Shown: one piece after another, positions 13,460 through 24,257 of the stretch
Layout: each line of letters begins with the position of its first letter
Position numbering within the stretch: the first letter of the stretch is position 1
Assembly (NCBI GenBank): GCA_933228675.1
Contig: OW121741.1
Span: forward strand, 16,264,123 to 16,328,122
Length of the DNA stretch: 64,000 bases
DNA from: Stomorhina lunata
Taxonomy: Eukaryota; Arthropoda; Insecta; Diptera; Rhiniidae
Direction of reading: 5' to 3'
Notes under the pieces: model-generated
Seen by the model: the letters and a program-made list of their open reading frames with translations, nothing else
Told to the model about the DNA's origin: nothing
The model's database searches: none
Position numbers and translations under genes: made by a program

Positions 13460-16430
13460 TTGAAAACTTTTGAAAACTTTTGAAAAATTTCCTATAAAAA
13501 TAGGAAATTTTGAAATATTTCTTACAAAACTAGGAAATTTTTAAAAAATATCCTATCAAAATAGGACTTTTTAGCAATAAAAATAAAAAATTTCCTACAA
13601 AAATAAAAATTTGTGAAAAATTTAATATAAAATTATAAATTTTTGAAATAATTCCTATAAAGATCGGAAATTTTTGAAAAATGTTGCTATAAAACTAGGA
13701 AATTTTTGAAAAATTTCCTATGAAACTAGGGAATTTTTAAAAATTTCCCTTTGTAAATATGAAATTTTTGAAAAATTTCTTTTAAAAACAGGAAATTTTT
13801 AAAAAATTTCCTATAAAAATCGGAAATTTATAAAAAATTTTATATGAAAATAAGAAATTTTTAAAAAATTTCCTATAAAAATAGGACATTTTTGAAAAAT
13901 TTCCTAAAAAAATAGTAAATTTTTGTAAAATTTCCTTTAAAAATAGGAAACTTATAAAAAGTTTTACAAGAAAATAAGAAATTTTTGAAAAATTTCCTAT
14001 AAATATAAAAAATTTTTGAAAAATTTCCTATAAATATAAGAAATAGGAAATTTTTGAAAAAATTTCTATAAAAATAGGAAATTTTTGAAAAATTTCCTAT
14101 AAAAATAGGAAATTTTTGAAAAATTTCCTATAAAAATAGGAAATTTTTGAAAAATTTTCTTATAAAAATAGGAAATTTTTGAAAAATTTCTTATAAAAAT
14201 AGGAAATTTTTGAAATATTTCCTATAAAAATAGGAAATTTTTTAAAAATTTCTTATAGAAATAGGAATTTTTTGAAAAATTTCTTATGAAAATAGGAAAT
14301 TTTTGAAAAATTTTCTTATAAAAATAGGTAATTTTTGAAAAATTTCTTATAACTATAGGAAATTTTTGAAAAATTTCTTATAAAAGTAGGAAATTTTTAA
14401 AAAATTTCTTATAAAAATAGGAATTTTTTGAAAAATTTCTTATAAAAATAGGAAATTTTTGAAAAATTTCGTATTAAAATAGGAAATTTTTGAAAAATTT
14501 CCTATTAAAATAGGAAATTTTTGAAAAATTTCCTATTAAAATAGGAAATTTTTGAAAAATTTCCTATAAAAATAGGAAATTTTTGAAAAATTTCCTATAA
14601 AAATAGGAAATTTTTGAAAAATTTCCTATAAAAATAGGAAATTTTTGAAAAATTTCCTATAAATATAGGAATTTTTTGAAAAATTTCCTATAAAGATAGA
14701 AAATTTTTGAAAAATTTCCTATAAAAATAGGAAATTTTTGAAAAATTTCCTATAAAAATAGGAAATTTTTGAAAAATTTCCTATAAAAATAGGAAATTTT
14801 TGAAAAATTTCCTATAAAAATAGTAAATTTTTGAAAAATTTCCTATAAAAATAGGAAATTTTTGAAAAATTTCCTATAAAAATAGGAAATTTTTGAAAAA
14901 TTTCCTATAAAAATAGTAAATTTGTGAAAATTTTCCAATAAAAATAGGAAATTTTTGAAAAATTTTCTTATAAAAATAGGAAATTTTTGAAAAATTTCTT
15001 ATAAAAATAGGAAATTTTTGAAATATTTCCTATAAAAATAGGAATTTTTTGAAAAATTTCTTATAAAAATAGGAAATTTTTGAAAAATTTCGTATTAAAA
15101 TAGGAAATTTTTGAAAAATTTCCTATTAAAATAGGAAATTTTTGAAAAATTTCCTATTAAAATAGGAAATTTTTGAAAAATTTCCTATAAAAATAGGAAA
15201 TTTTTGAAAAATTTCCTATAAAAATAGGAAATTTTTGAAAAATTTCCTATAAAAATAGGAAATTTTTGAAAAATTTCCTATAAATATAGGAATTTTTTGA
15301 AAAATTTCCTATAAAGATAGAAAATTTTTGAAAAATTTCCTATAAAAATAGGAAATTTTTGAAAAATTTCCTATAAAAATAGGAAATTTTTGAAAAATTT
15401 CCTATAAAAATAGGAAATTTTTGAAAAATTTCCTATAAAAATAGTAAATTTTTGAAAAATTTCCTATAAAAATAGGAAATTTTTGAAAAATTTCCTATAA
15501 AAATAGTAAATTTGTGAAAATTTTCCAATAAAAATAGGAAATTTTTGAAAAATTTCCTATAAAAATTGTAATTTTTTGAAAAATTTCCTATAAAAATAGT
15601 AAATTTTTGAAAAATTTCTTATAAAAATAGTAAATTTTTGAAAAATTTCCTATAAAAATAGTAAATTTTTGAAAAATTTCCTATAAAAATAGTAAATTTT
15701 TGAAAAATTTCCTATAAAAATAGTAAATTTTTGAAAAATTTCCTATAAAAATAGTAAATTTTTGAAAAATTTCCTATAAAAATAGTAAATTTTTGAAAAA
15801 TTTCCTATAAAAATAGTAAATTTTTGAAAAATTTCCTATAAAAATTGTAAATTTTTGAAAAATTTCCTATAAAAATAGTAAATTTTTGAAAAATTTCCTA
15901 TAAAAATAGTAAATTTTTGAAAAATTTCCTATAAAAATTGTAAATTTTTGAAAAATTTCCTATAAAAATAGTAAATTTTTGAAAAATTTCCTATAAAAAT
16001 AGTAAATTTTTGAAAAATTTCCTATAAAAATAGTAAATTTTTGAAAAATTTCCTATAAAAATAGTAAATTTTTGAAAAATTTCCTATAAAAATAGTAAAT
16101 TTTTGAAAAATTTCCTATAAAAATAGTAAATTTTTGAAAAATTTCCTATAAAAATAGTAAATTTTTGAAAAATTTCCTATAAAAATAGTAAATTTTTGAA
16201 AAATTTCCTATAAAAATAGTAAATTTTTGAAAAATTTCCTATAAAAATAGGATATTTTTGAAAAATTTCTTAAAATATTTATCAAATTTTTGGAAAATTT
16301 CTATAAAAGTAGTAAATATTTGAAAATTTTTGAAAATTTTCCTATAAAAATAGTAAATTTTTTAGAAACTTCCTATAAATATAGTAAATTTTTAATAAAT
16401 TTTCTATGAAAAAAAAAAAATTTTTTTGAA
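13460..16430 (+). repeat. 31-bp palindromic-core satellite array, forward orientation
   Basis: About 95 copies of the same 31-bp unit as 1-1536. Three domains are visible: a diverged left end (13460-14040), a TAGGAAA-type centre, and a right block (about 15600-16240) in which nearly every unit carries TAGTAAA, breaking the dyad. A block about 20 units long is duplicated inside it (landmark CGTATTAAAATAGG at 14470 and 15091). The right end decays to 16430, about 0.9 kb upstream of the Ddr TATA candidate. Confidence 0.95.
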
Positions 16431-16440
16431 GAATTCTAAC

Positions 16441-17012
16441 CAAGGCGAATTCATCAGCTTTGCTCTTGATATCACTTGTATTATTTGTTGTATTCTTACC
16501 CATAGTGTAAGTGATATCAAGAGCCCAGATGATGAATTCGCCTTGAAATTTTACATACAAAAATTTGACAAAATGTAAGCAAAACTACAAGAACAACATG
16601 AGCTGTGTTCCAGAACTACCAATACTGTACAATATTGTACAAGTTTTAATCAGAAACTACAGGAAAGTGTTCCTGTACTGAAAAAATATGACTTAATTGT
16701 AATTTATGGTTAAAAATTGTACAATATTGTACAGTATTGGTAGTTCTGGAACACAGCTATGGGGTTTCATTTTGTCATGTTGTATTTGTTGTATTCTTAC
16801 CACCACCCAAGGTGAATTCATTACAGGTGGTGGCAAGAATACAACAAATACAACATGACAAAATGAAACCCCATGTTGTTTTTGTAGGTTTGCTTACATT
16901 TTGTCAAATTTTTGTTCGTTAAATTTCCAGGCGAATTCATCAGCTGGGCTCTTGATACCACTTTCATTATTACACTATGCACTATGCCACCACCTGTAAT
17001 GAGTTCGCCTTG
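16441..17012. mobile_element. Nested fold-back MITE cluster with CAAGGCGAATTC ends
   Basis: The cluster opens with CAAGGCGAATTCATCA and closes with GAGTTCGCCTTG. Inside are at least three fold-backs. The first, 16441-16545, has near-perfect 37-bp arms. The second is a larger stem pairing 16534-16600 with about 16873-16940. The third is a near-perfect hairpin at 16760-16874 whose loop again carries the CAAGGTGAATTCATTACAGG end sequence. A separate element (16601-16757) is inserted into the larger stem. No transposase is present, so these are non-autonomous. I cannot name the superfamily. Confidence 0.8.
16601..16757. mobile_element. 157-bp MITE inserted in the fold-back cluster, 3-bp TSD
   Basis: Terminal inverted repeats of about 40 bp begin AGCTGTGTTCCAGAACTACC and end with the complement, GGAACACAGCT. 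The element is flanked by ATG on both sides. The opposite arm of the host stem (around 16866-16880, AAACCCCATGTTGTT) shows the uninterrupted target with a single ATG, which supports a 3-bp target-site duplication. Its centre is single-copy AT-rich sequence with no coding potential. Confidence 0.8.
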
Positions 17013-17362
17013 ACTAAAAGTAAAAACTTGAGTTTTAAAATTTTAAATTTTTTAAATATTTCAAATAAAAATATTTTTGAAAATATTTTATTTTGAATAT
17101 TCCTTCAGAAAAAATATTGAATCTACAATTTTCTTTTTCATTACAGATGTCGTCGTTTGTGTTTTAAATCAAAATTTTTGCTTATATTTCCTTGGCTAAT
17201 TTTATTAGTATCGCGGGCGTTTAAATAAAGAAAATTTCGTGATGAAAAGTTTTTTACTTAAAATTTAATGTCGTTTTCTATACGCAAAGTCTTCTAATTT
17301 CGACTTATTTAACCCTTAACAAAATGAAGCGTTGGGCTGTGAACACGACAATGTTACGCTTC
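17013..17362. other. Single-copy AT-rich flank between MITE cluster and Ddr leader
   Basis: No satellite and no credible open frame. It likely contains proximal Ddr control DNA by position only. It ends in a stretch with somewhat higher GC (around 17310-17360). Confidence 0.4.
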
Positions 17363-17370
17363 TATATAAA
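17363..17370 (+). promoter_or_regulatory. Candidate TATA box upstream of Ddr
   Basis: TATATAAA occurs 517 bp before the Ddr ATG and about 30 bp before a change to leader-like sequence. No convincing initiator was found at the expected distance. In DNA this AT-rich the match could be chance, so support is weak. Confidence 0.25.
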
Positions 17371-17400
17371 ACCGTGAACAATTTTTCTGGAAGTTAAGAC

Positions 17401-17879
17401 TGGGAAGAAAGAAATACTGGAGTTGTTTTAGCAAAAGAAATTATATTTTCCTATATTTTTAAGACAAAATATGTTTGTGTCTTGAAATCCTGCGGAGCTG
17501 TCATAAAAAACGGAAGTTTTAGTTAAGGCAACAGCGAAGGAGGAGAGTCTTTAGGGGGAAAGTTTGAAGGCAACAGCTGGTTTTCGTGAGTTTTTGTAGT
17601 GGTAGGAGTTATAATAAGAAATAGCTTCTTTTGAGTTTGTGAGTGTGAGAAAAATCTTAATGGTGTAAGTCAAAGAATCCTTTGATTATCAAGCGAAAGT
17701 GTGAAGATTTTTAAGTGTTTGCCAACGGTTCGGCTTCGTCGTCAAGTTCAGACTTACGGGTTAACGGGGCGCCGTCTGTGAAGTGAAAGAAAAAAAAAAC
17801 ATTAAAATAAACGTTGATTACATTTTGGTGCTAAAAACTCAATGATATTGTTTAAAAAACTAAAAATTTCGCTCATAAA
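17401..17879 (+). promoter_or_regulatory. Ddr: Probable Ddr 5' leader (UTR)
   Basis: Compared with its surroundings this segment is rich in GAAGTGTGAAG-like and AAGTGAAAG words, typical of fly 5' leaders, and it is free of satellite. It leads directly to the Ddr ATG. The transcription start is not determined. A minimal upstream frame (ATG GTG TAA, 17660-17668) and an overlapping upstream frame (17842-17913) lie in it. A further 5' non-coding exon upstream cannot be excluded. Confidence 0.45.
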
Positions 17880-17913
17880 ATGTCTGCTAAAAATTCACAA
17901 AAAACTTATCTAG
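17842..17913 (+). other. Overlapping upstream ORF (23 codons) at the Ddr start
   Basis: ATG at 17842, in good context (CTCAATG), opens a 23-codon frame that ends at TAG 17911-17913, after the Ddr ATG at 17880 and out of frame with it (offset 38). If 17842 lies in the mature leader, ribosomes using it would bypass the Ddr start. This is directly visible; any regulatory effect is inference. Confidence 0.5.
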
Positions 17914-18459
17914 TAAAATTGCACCAAAAACAGCATGACCAGAAACTACAACTCCAACAAAATTATCAACGGAATCAAGAACAAAAGGACTCCCGATTTA
18001 ATCAACAAAACGATTTATTAAATACTTTTCCCGCGGGAAACTACTCCCTCTCTAGAACCTCCCTCAACAAATCGTTTCATACTACTACTACTTTGACTTT
18101 CAACTCCAACTCCTGCCTTCCAACTAACCAAAGCCATGCCTTGATCCACAACTATTACAACACTCAAATCCAACACTTTTACTCCCAACTCTTCATCTGC
18201 ATTTTATATCCAGCTGCTTTAGCTCTTTCAAAAGCAACTGCTACGTCTGGCCCATCTACTGCCTGTGCCACTGCTGCTGCTGCTACTGCTCATTTAAAAT
18301 ATTTCACAACAAATTACGTTAAAAGTTATTGGCACATTAAGCGTCATGGTGTTAATAACAATAAAAGTTTATGTTGGCTGACATTGACTTTGATTTTATT
18401 GAGTGGCATCTGGAATACTCCGCACAAAGGTTCCGTTGTTTGCCATGCCTTCGATATTG
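17880..18459 (+). CDS. Ddr: Ddr coding exon 1: N-terminal region with hydrophobic (signal-like) segments
   Basis: This is the first coding exon of a discoidin domain receptor, a collagen-sensing receptor tyrosine kinase of the plasma membrane; the identification comes from exon 2. The exon gives 193 full codons plus one base (phase 1) and ends in a consensus donor, G|GTAAGT at 18460. The ATG sits in a fly-like context (ATAAAATG). An in-frame TAA at 17853-17855 excludes an upstream start, and no other Met codon occurs in frame, so this is the only available start. Residues 14-45 are Gln-rich, 59-90 are Ser/Thr/Asn-rich, and 112-139 are Ala-rich. Two hydrophobic stretches are visible: about 103-119 (QLFICILYPAALALSKA) and about 163-178 (LCWLTLTLILLSGIW), the latter followed by a plausible signal-peptidase site near VCHA at 187-190. 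An export signal about 160 residues from the N terminus is unusual. The open frame runs on past the donor to 18596, but I take that as intronic read-through. Confidence 0.75.
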
Positions 18460-19077
18460 GTAAGTACTTCTCAGTCCCTCCTAACATTCATTTTAACAAT
18501 TGCTTCAATGGCTTTTTGTTTATTTTATTCCTTTTTGGCTTAAAATTGCTCGAAATTGAAATTTTAGCATATAAAAGACAAAATAAAAAAGAATAGTATA
18601 GATACATCAAAATTAAACATTAAAAGGGCGGCAATTTGGAAAAGTTCGTTAGGGATTATTAAATAAAGTATTTAAAATTTTAGGGTTCGTTTGAGTTGAA
18701 TTATTTGTAAGACGTGTTTAATTGGGAATGATAGGGAAATTATTGAAATTTGTTTAACGTTTTTTAAGCTTATAAAAAAGATGTAATCTCTAATTCATAA
18801 AAAAGATGTAATCTCTAATTCATAAACGAAAAATTAAGTTTTAGCAAACCTTCAAACAAATGCTTTATGCATACACTTCCATATTTTGTTCTGCGTATAG
18901 TCGTTTTGAAAACTCCAATAAAAAAGAAAGTACACCGCTTTTACTCTAATTCGGATTATTCCATGACAGAAAGCTAAGGCACATACACGTGCTCATTAAA
19001 AGTATGTTTCTTTGTGAGCTTATGTATTTTTCGTAGTTCTTTTTCCATCAAAATTTCACATTTGACAAAAAAATGTA
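18460..19077. other. Start of Ddr intron 1, single-copy
   Basis: Contains the splice donor and a 25-bp tandem duplication (about 18775-18824, GATGTAATCTCTAATTC core). No other feature seen. Confidence 0.6.
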
Positions 19078-20175
19078 TTCTGATAGGAAAATTTTCAAAA
19101 ATTTTCTATTTTTGTAGGAAATTTTTCAAAGATTTTCTATTTTTATAGAAAATTTTTAACAAATTTTATATTTTTATAGCAAATTTTACAGAAATTTTCT
19201 ATTTTTAAAGGAAATTTTCAAAAAAATTTTCTATTTTTATAGAAAATTTTTTAAAAAATTTCTATTTTTATAGGAAATTTTCCAAAAATTTTCTATTTTT
19301 ATAGAAAATTTTACAAAAATTTTCTACTTTTATAGGAAATTTTTTAAAAATTTTCTATATTTATAGGAAATTTTTTAAAAATTTCATATTTTTTCTAGGA
19401 AATTTTTCAAAATATTTCTATTTTTATAAAAAATTTTTAAAAAATTTTATATTTTGATAAGAAATTCTGTAAAAATTGTATAGAAAATTTTCCTATAAAA
19501 ATAGAAAATTTTTGAAAAATTTCCTATAAAAATAGATAATTTTTGAAAAATTTCCTATAAAAATAGAAAATTTTTGAAAAGTTCCTATAAAAATAGAAAA
19601 TTTTTGAAAAAATTCCTATAAAAATTGAAATTTTTGAAAATTTTACTATAAAAATAGAAAATTTTTGAAAAATTTCCTTTAAAATAAAATATCTTTGAAA
19701 AAAATTTCCTATAAAAATAGAAAATTTTTTGAAAAGTTCCTATAAAAATAGAAAATTTTTAAAAAATTTCCTATAAAAATAGAAAATTTTTGAAAATTTT
19801 ACTATAAAACTGAAAAATTTCTTTTAAAAATAAAAAATTTTTGAAAATATTCCTGCAAAAATAGATAATTTTTGAAAAATTTCCTATAAAAATAGAACGT
19901 TTTTAAAAAATTTTTGAAAAGTTTTCTATAAATATAGAAAATTTTTGAAAACTTAATAAAAAAATAAAACATTTTTGAAAAATTTTTTATAAAAATAGAA
20001 AACTCTTGAAAAAGTTTCTATAAAACGATACAATTTTTGAAAAATTTCTATAAAAAAAGAAAATTTTTGAAAAATTTGCGTTAAAAATGGAAATTTTTTT
20101 AAATATTTGCTATAAAAATAGAAAATTTTTGACAAATTTCCTATAAAAATAGAAAATTTTTGAAAAATTTCCTGT
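19078..20175. repeat. Degenerate 31-bp dyad arrays, head to head
   Basis: 19078-19475 is in the reverse form (TTTTCAAAAATTTTCTATTTTTATAGG) and 19480-20175 in the forward form (CTATAAAAATAGAAAATTTTTGAAAA). The orientation flips at about 19476 without a spacer. Units are diverged, with many indels, from the 1-1536 family. Confidence 0.85.
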
Positions 20176-21379
20176 TTCTAACATCATTTTTGCCTTCTTA
20201 TTGCCTCACCAAAATTATATATTCATTAATTTTCTTTGGCAAATGTTTCTGAAATCTTCTTCAACTGCAAAACTCTGAAAAAATTTCGAGAAATACATAT
20301 AAATTATATATTTAATAATACTTATGTAACATTGCTTTTGTGCTTTAGTATATCTGAAAATAAAATCTCTAATTTATGTAAATTTATCAACATTTATCAA
20401 ATATTCATAAACGAATGAATATTTCAAGTAAAATATTTATTAAACTCACACTCACCCAAACACTTAAAGAAAAATCTAAGAAAATCTTTCCACATTTTGC
20501 AATTAAAATGTATCTCAACACGAAAATCTTTAAATGAAAAATTATTACTTTAACCCGCTCTACCAAAAACAACAACAATCGCCAATAAGCTCTGACGCCG
20601 CCAAAAACATATTTTACCAATTATGATAAATTGCCCAAAAAAACTCAAAGAAAATATAAGAAAAACTCAAACCAAAACAAGAGGAAAACTGAGAAATATT
20701 TGAAAATTCATAACTAAAACAAATGAATGTTTGAATAATCATTATCATGATTGAAGTGGTTGATGTAAATCAGGGGGAGGAAGGGGGGATAAGATATGTG
20801 AGAGAGTGTCTAAAAGATGGCTAAAAAAGATTATTTTGTTAACGAATTTTACAAGAAAATAAGATAAATTATGAAAATTGATTTTATGTAATTAAAATAT
20901 GTAATTTATCTACAACAATATGTCAGAGATATTTATGTTTATGTTATAACAAATCTGGGGAACACAGAAATATAAAAAACATGCTATAGAAATAAACATA
21001 AATATTGTTCGATTTCCTGGGTTTCGAAAAAAAATGAGGGAGTGGTACAAATAGAGTTTAAGTTTGATAGAAAAAATAAATTTGTTTTCGGTTGTGTGGA
21101 AAGACTGGGGGTAAAAATGTTGAATGAGTGATTATGGTCATTAAGTCAAGTCAAATTTTCTTACAAATTTTCTACATACTTTGGGACTTCAATTTTTCTA
21201 GTACTAATCATTTATAAGACCATCGGCTGGTTGGCCATTACAATAATGAGAAGATAATATTAATTTTTAATAATTTAGATGTTAAAACTTAATTAAAACA
21301 TGTAATTTTAAAAAACAAATGGAATTAATGAACTGTACTTTTCATATAAACAATATTTAGGAAGTGTTCCGTATTAATA
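20176..21379. other. Single-copy intronic DNA
   Basis: AT-rich. Open frames at 20236-20418 and 20405-20620 have no recognisable domain. Nothing else seen. Confidence 0.6.
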
Positions 21380-21884
21380 ATTTTTAATATCAAAATTTTT
21401 CTAGAGAAAAATTGTTTAGAATTTTTTAAAATATTGGAATTTTCTAAAGAAAAATTTTTAATATCAAAAATTTTCTAAAGAAAAATTTTTAATGTCAAAA
21501 AGTTTCTATAAAAAAATTTTTAATATCAAAAATTTTCTATAAAAAATTTTTTGATATCAAAAATATTCTAAAGAAAAATTTTTAATATCAAAAATTTTCT
21601 AAAGAAAAATTTTTAATAACAAAAATTTTCTAAATAAAAATTTTTAATATCAAAAATTTTCTAAAGAAAAATTTTTAATATCAAAAATTTTCTAAAGAAA
21701 AATTTTTAATATCAAAAATTATCTAAAGAAAATTTTTTAATATCAAACATTTTCTAAAGAAAAATTTTTAATATCAAAAATTGTCTAAAGAAAAATTTTT
21801 AATATCAAAAATTTTCTAAAGAAAAATTTTTAATATCAAAAATTTTCTAAAGAAAAATTTTTAATATCAAAAATTTTTAATATA
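21380..21884 (+). repeat. 31-bp satellite (AATATC type), forward arm of a palindrome
   Basis: About 16 copies of a 31-bp unit: TTTTCTAAAGAAAA core plus a TTTTTAATATCAAAAA linker. It runs directly into its reverse complement at about 21885. Confidence 0.92.
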
Positions 21885-23077
21885 AAAAATCCTTAGAAAA
21901 TATTTGATATTAAAAATTTTTCTCAAGAAAATTTTTGATGTTAAAAATTTTTTATAGAAAATCTTTGATATTAAAAATTTTGTCTTTAGAAAATTTTTGA
22001 TATTAAAATTTTTTCTTTAGAAAATTTTTGACATTACAAATTTTTCTTAGAAAATTTTTGATATTAAAAATTTTTTTATAGAAAATTTTTGATATTAAAA
22101 ATTTTTCTTTAGAAAATTTTTGATATTAAAAATTTTTCTTTAGAAAATTTTTGATATTAAAAATGTTTCTTTAGAAAATTTTTGATATTAAAAATTTTTC
22201 TTTAGAAAATGTTTGATATTAAAAATTTTTCTTTAGAAAATTTTTGATATTAAAAATTTTTCTTTAGAAAATTTTTGATATTAAAAATTTTTCTTTAGAA
22301 AATTTTTGATATTAAAAATTTTTCTTTAGAAAATTTTTGATATTAAAAATTTTTCTTTAGAAAATTTTTGATATTAAAAATTTTTCTTTAGAAAATTTTT
22401 GATATTAAAAATTTTTCTTTAGAAAATTTTTGATATTAAAAATTTTTCTTTAGAAAATTTTTGATATTAAAAATTTTTTTATAGAAAATTTTTGATATTA
22501 AAAATTTTTTTATAGAAACTTTTTGATATTAAAAATTTTTTTATAGAAAAAAAAATTTTTTATAGAAAATTTTTGATATTAAAAATTTTTCTTTAGAAAA
22601 TTTTTGATATTAAAAATTTTTCTTTAGAAAATTTTTGATATTAAAAATTTTTTTATAGAAAATTTTTGATATTAAAAATTTTTTTATAGAAAATTTTTGA
22701 TATTAAAATTTTTTTATAGAAACTTTTTGATATTAAAAATTTTTTTATAGAAAATTTTTGATATTAAAAATTTTTTTGTAGAAAATTTTTGACATTATAA
22801 ATTTTTTTATAGACAATTTTTGATATTAAAAATTTTTTTATAGAAAATTTTTGATATTAAAAATTTTTTTATAGAAAATTTTTGATATTAAAAATTTTTT
22901 TATAGAAAATTTTTGATATTAAAAATTTTTTTATAGAAAATTTTTGATATTAAAAATTTTTTTATAGAAAATTTTTGATATTAAAAATTTTTTATAGAAA
23001 ATTTTTGATATTAAAAATTTTTTATAGAAAATTTTTGATATTAAAAATTTTTTATAGAAAATTTTTGATATTAAAAT
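21885..23077 (-). repeat. 31-bp satellite (AATATC type), reverse arm of a palindrome
   Basis: About 38 copies of the reverse complement (TTTGATATTAAAAATTTTTC and TTTAGAAAA). In the first two thirds the core is CTTTAGAAAA; later units switch to TTTATAGAAAA. The last units are shortened by one base (TTTTTTATAG). Confidence 0.92.
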
Positions 23078-24257
23078 CATTTATTTGCTAAGCTCTAAAA
23101 TTCTAACGAAAAATTATAACAAAGTACTAAATCCTATCTAACACTTCATTAGAAGTACTTTGTTTTAATTTCCATTTTAGACGGAAAAATAAAGTAAAAG
23201 AAAAATCACCCAAGAGATAGATGGAATTAAAAAGATAGAGTAATTATTAAATTTAAAGAAAATAGGAAAAATCTACAGAGAAGGTTGAAAAGACGCAGCA
23301 GAATTTATTCAAATATGAAAAAATAGGAAACTGTTGCATTAATCACAATTTAAAATTTAGCCTTAATTATGAATAATACCCTATTGCCCAATACGCTACT
23401 GTCTTAAATGGGGGGAAATTTTTAGGATTTTTTTCTTTTCAAAGTGGCATTTTACCAAGTAGTAGCATCAAATCCCATTTAGTAACATTAGAAGTAGGGT
23501 CAAGATATAAAATATACATTTTCATCTCGTCAACCATCAAATGCTGGTTTTTCATTACAAGATTCTTGAAAAAAAGGTTACAAAAAATATTAAAACTGAA
23601 TAGACTGTGATTATAAAAATAAATGTGGCTAACTGCCAAAACAGTTTAAAGGGTCATAAAACGCGCCCAAATTATAAAAAAAAATCCAAGAATGTTTTAG
23701 AGGAGAGAAGACTCTGTTTCGTTTCAAATAATAATTTTCTGGCTTTCCCCTTTTTTTGCTAAGTTATTCAGTTTTATTTTTTTCTTCATTTATTTCATCG
23801 TTACATTGTTATTGAGTTGAATAATTAGATGCAATCAGTCAGAGCGAAAGCAGCCATAAGTCAATGAATGACTGAATGGAATATATGGGGGGAAGAATGA
23901 ATGGATGGACTACTGTTGTTAGTAGAAGAAAATTGTAGCATCATCTTTACTGTCAGCAGCAGCATCAATGGGGTTAAGAAAATAAATTGAGGGATAATGA
24001 AAACTTTAGGAGAATTGTAATAAAAGATTATTTTTGAAAATAAATATTAATATGATGAATGTTTTATGAATTTGTTAATATTAAACGAAAAGGTTAAGTG
24101 ATGCCAAAACATTATATTAAGAATAATTATTTTAAGTTAAAGAAAGGAAATTAAAAACAGCAGCATCCTATGGTCCAGAGTAAATTTTAAGATACCACAA
24201 AAAAAAGAACAAAGAATTTTGTGGCATAGTCAATACTATGATCAGACTATGACTCTT
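23078..24257. other. Single-copy intronic DNA
   Basis: No satellite and no supportable gene. The 66-codon minus-strand frame at 23439-23639 has no recognisable domain. Just before the next array (24236-24252) there is one reverse-orientation 11-bp-like unit (CTATGATCAGACTATGACT). Confidence 0.6.

Noticed and set aside
16342..16922. Frames of 61-72 codons across 16342-16560 and 16737-16922
   Set aside because: They lie within the satellite edge and fold-back MITE hairpins, with no protein similarity.
18460..18596. Continuation of the exon 1 reading frame to a stop at 18596 (238 residues) as an intronless gene
   Set aside because: A consensus GTAAGT at 18460 joins in phase to a discoidin-domain exon at 46852. 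The extra 45 residues look like T-rich intron.
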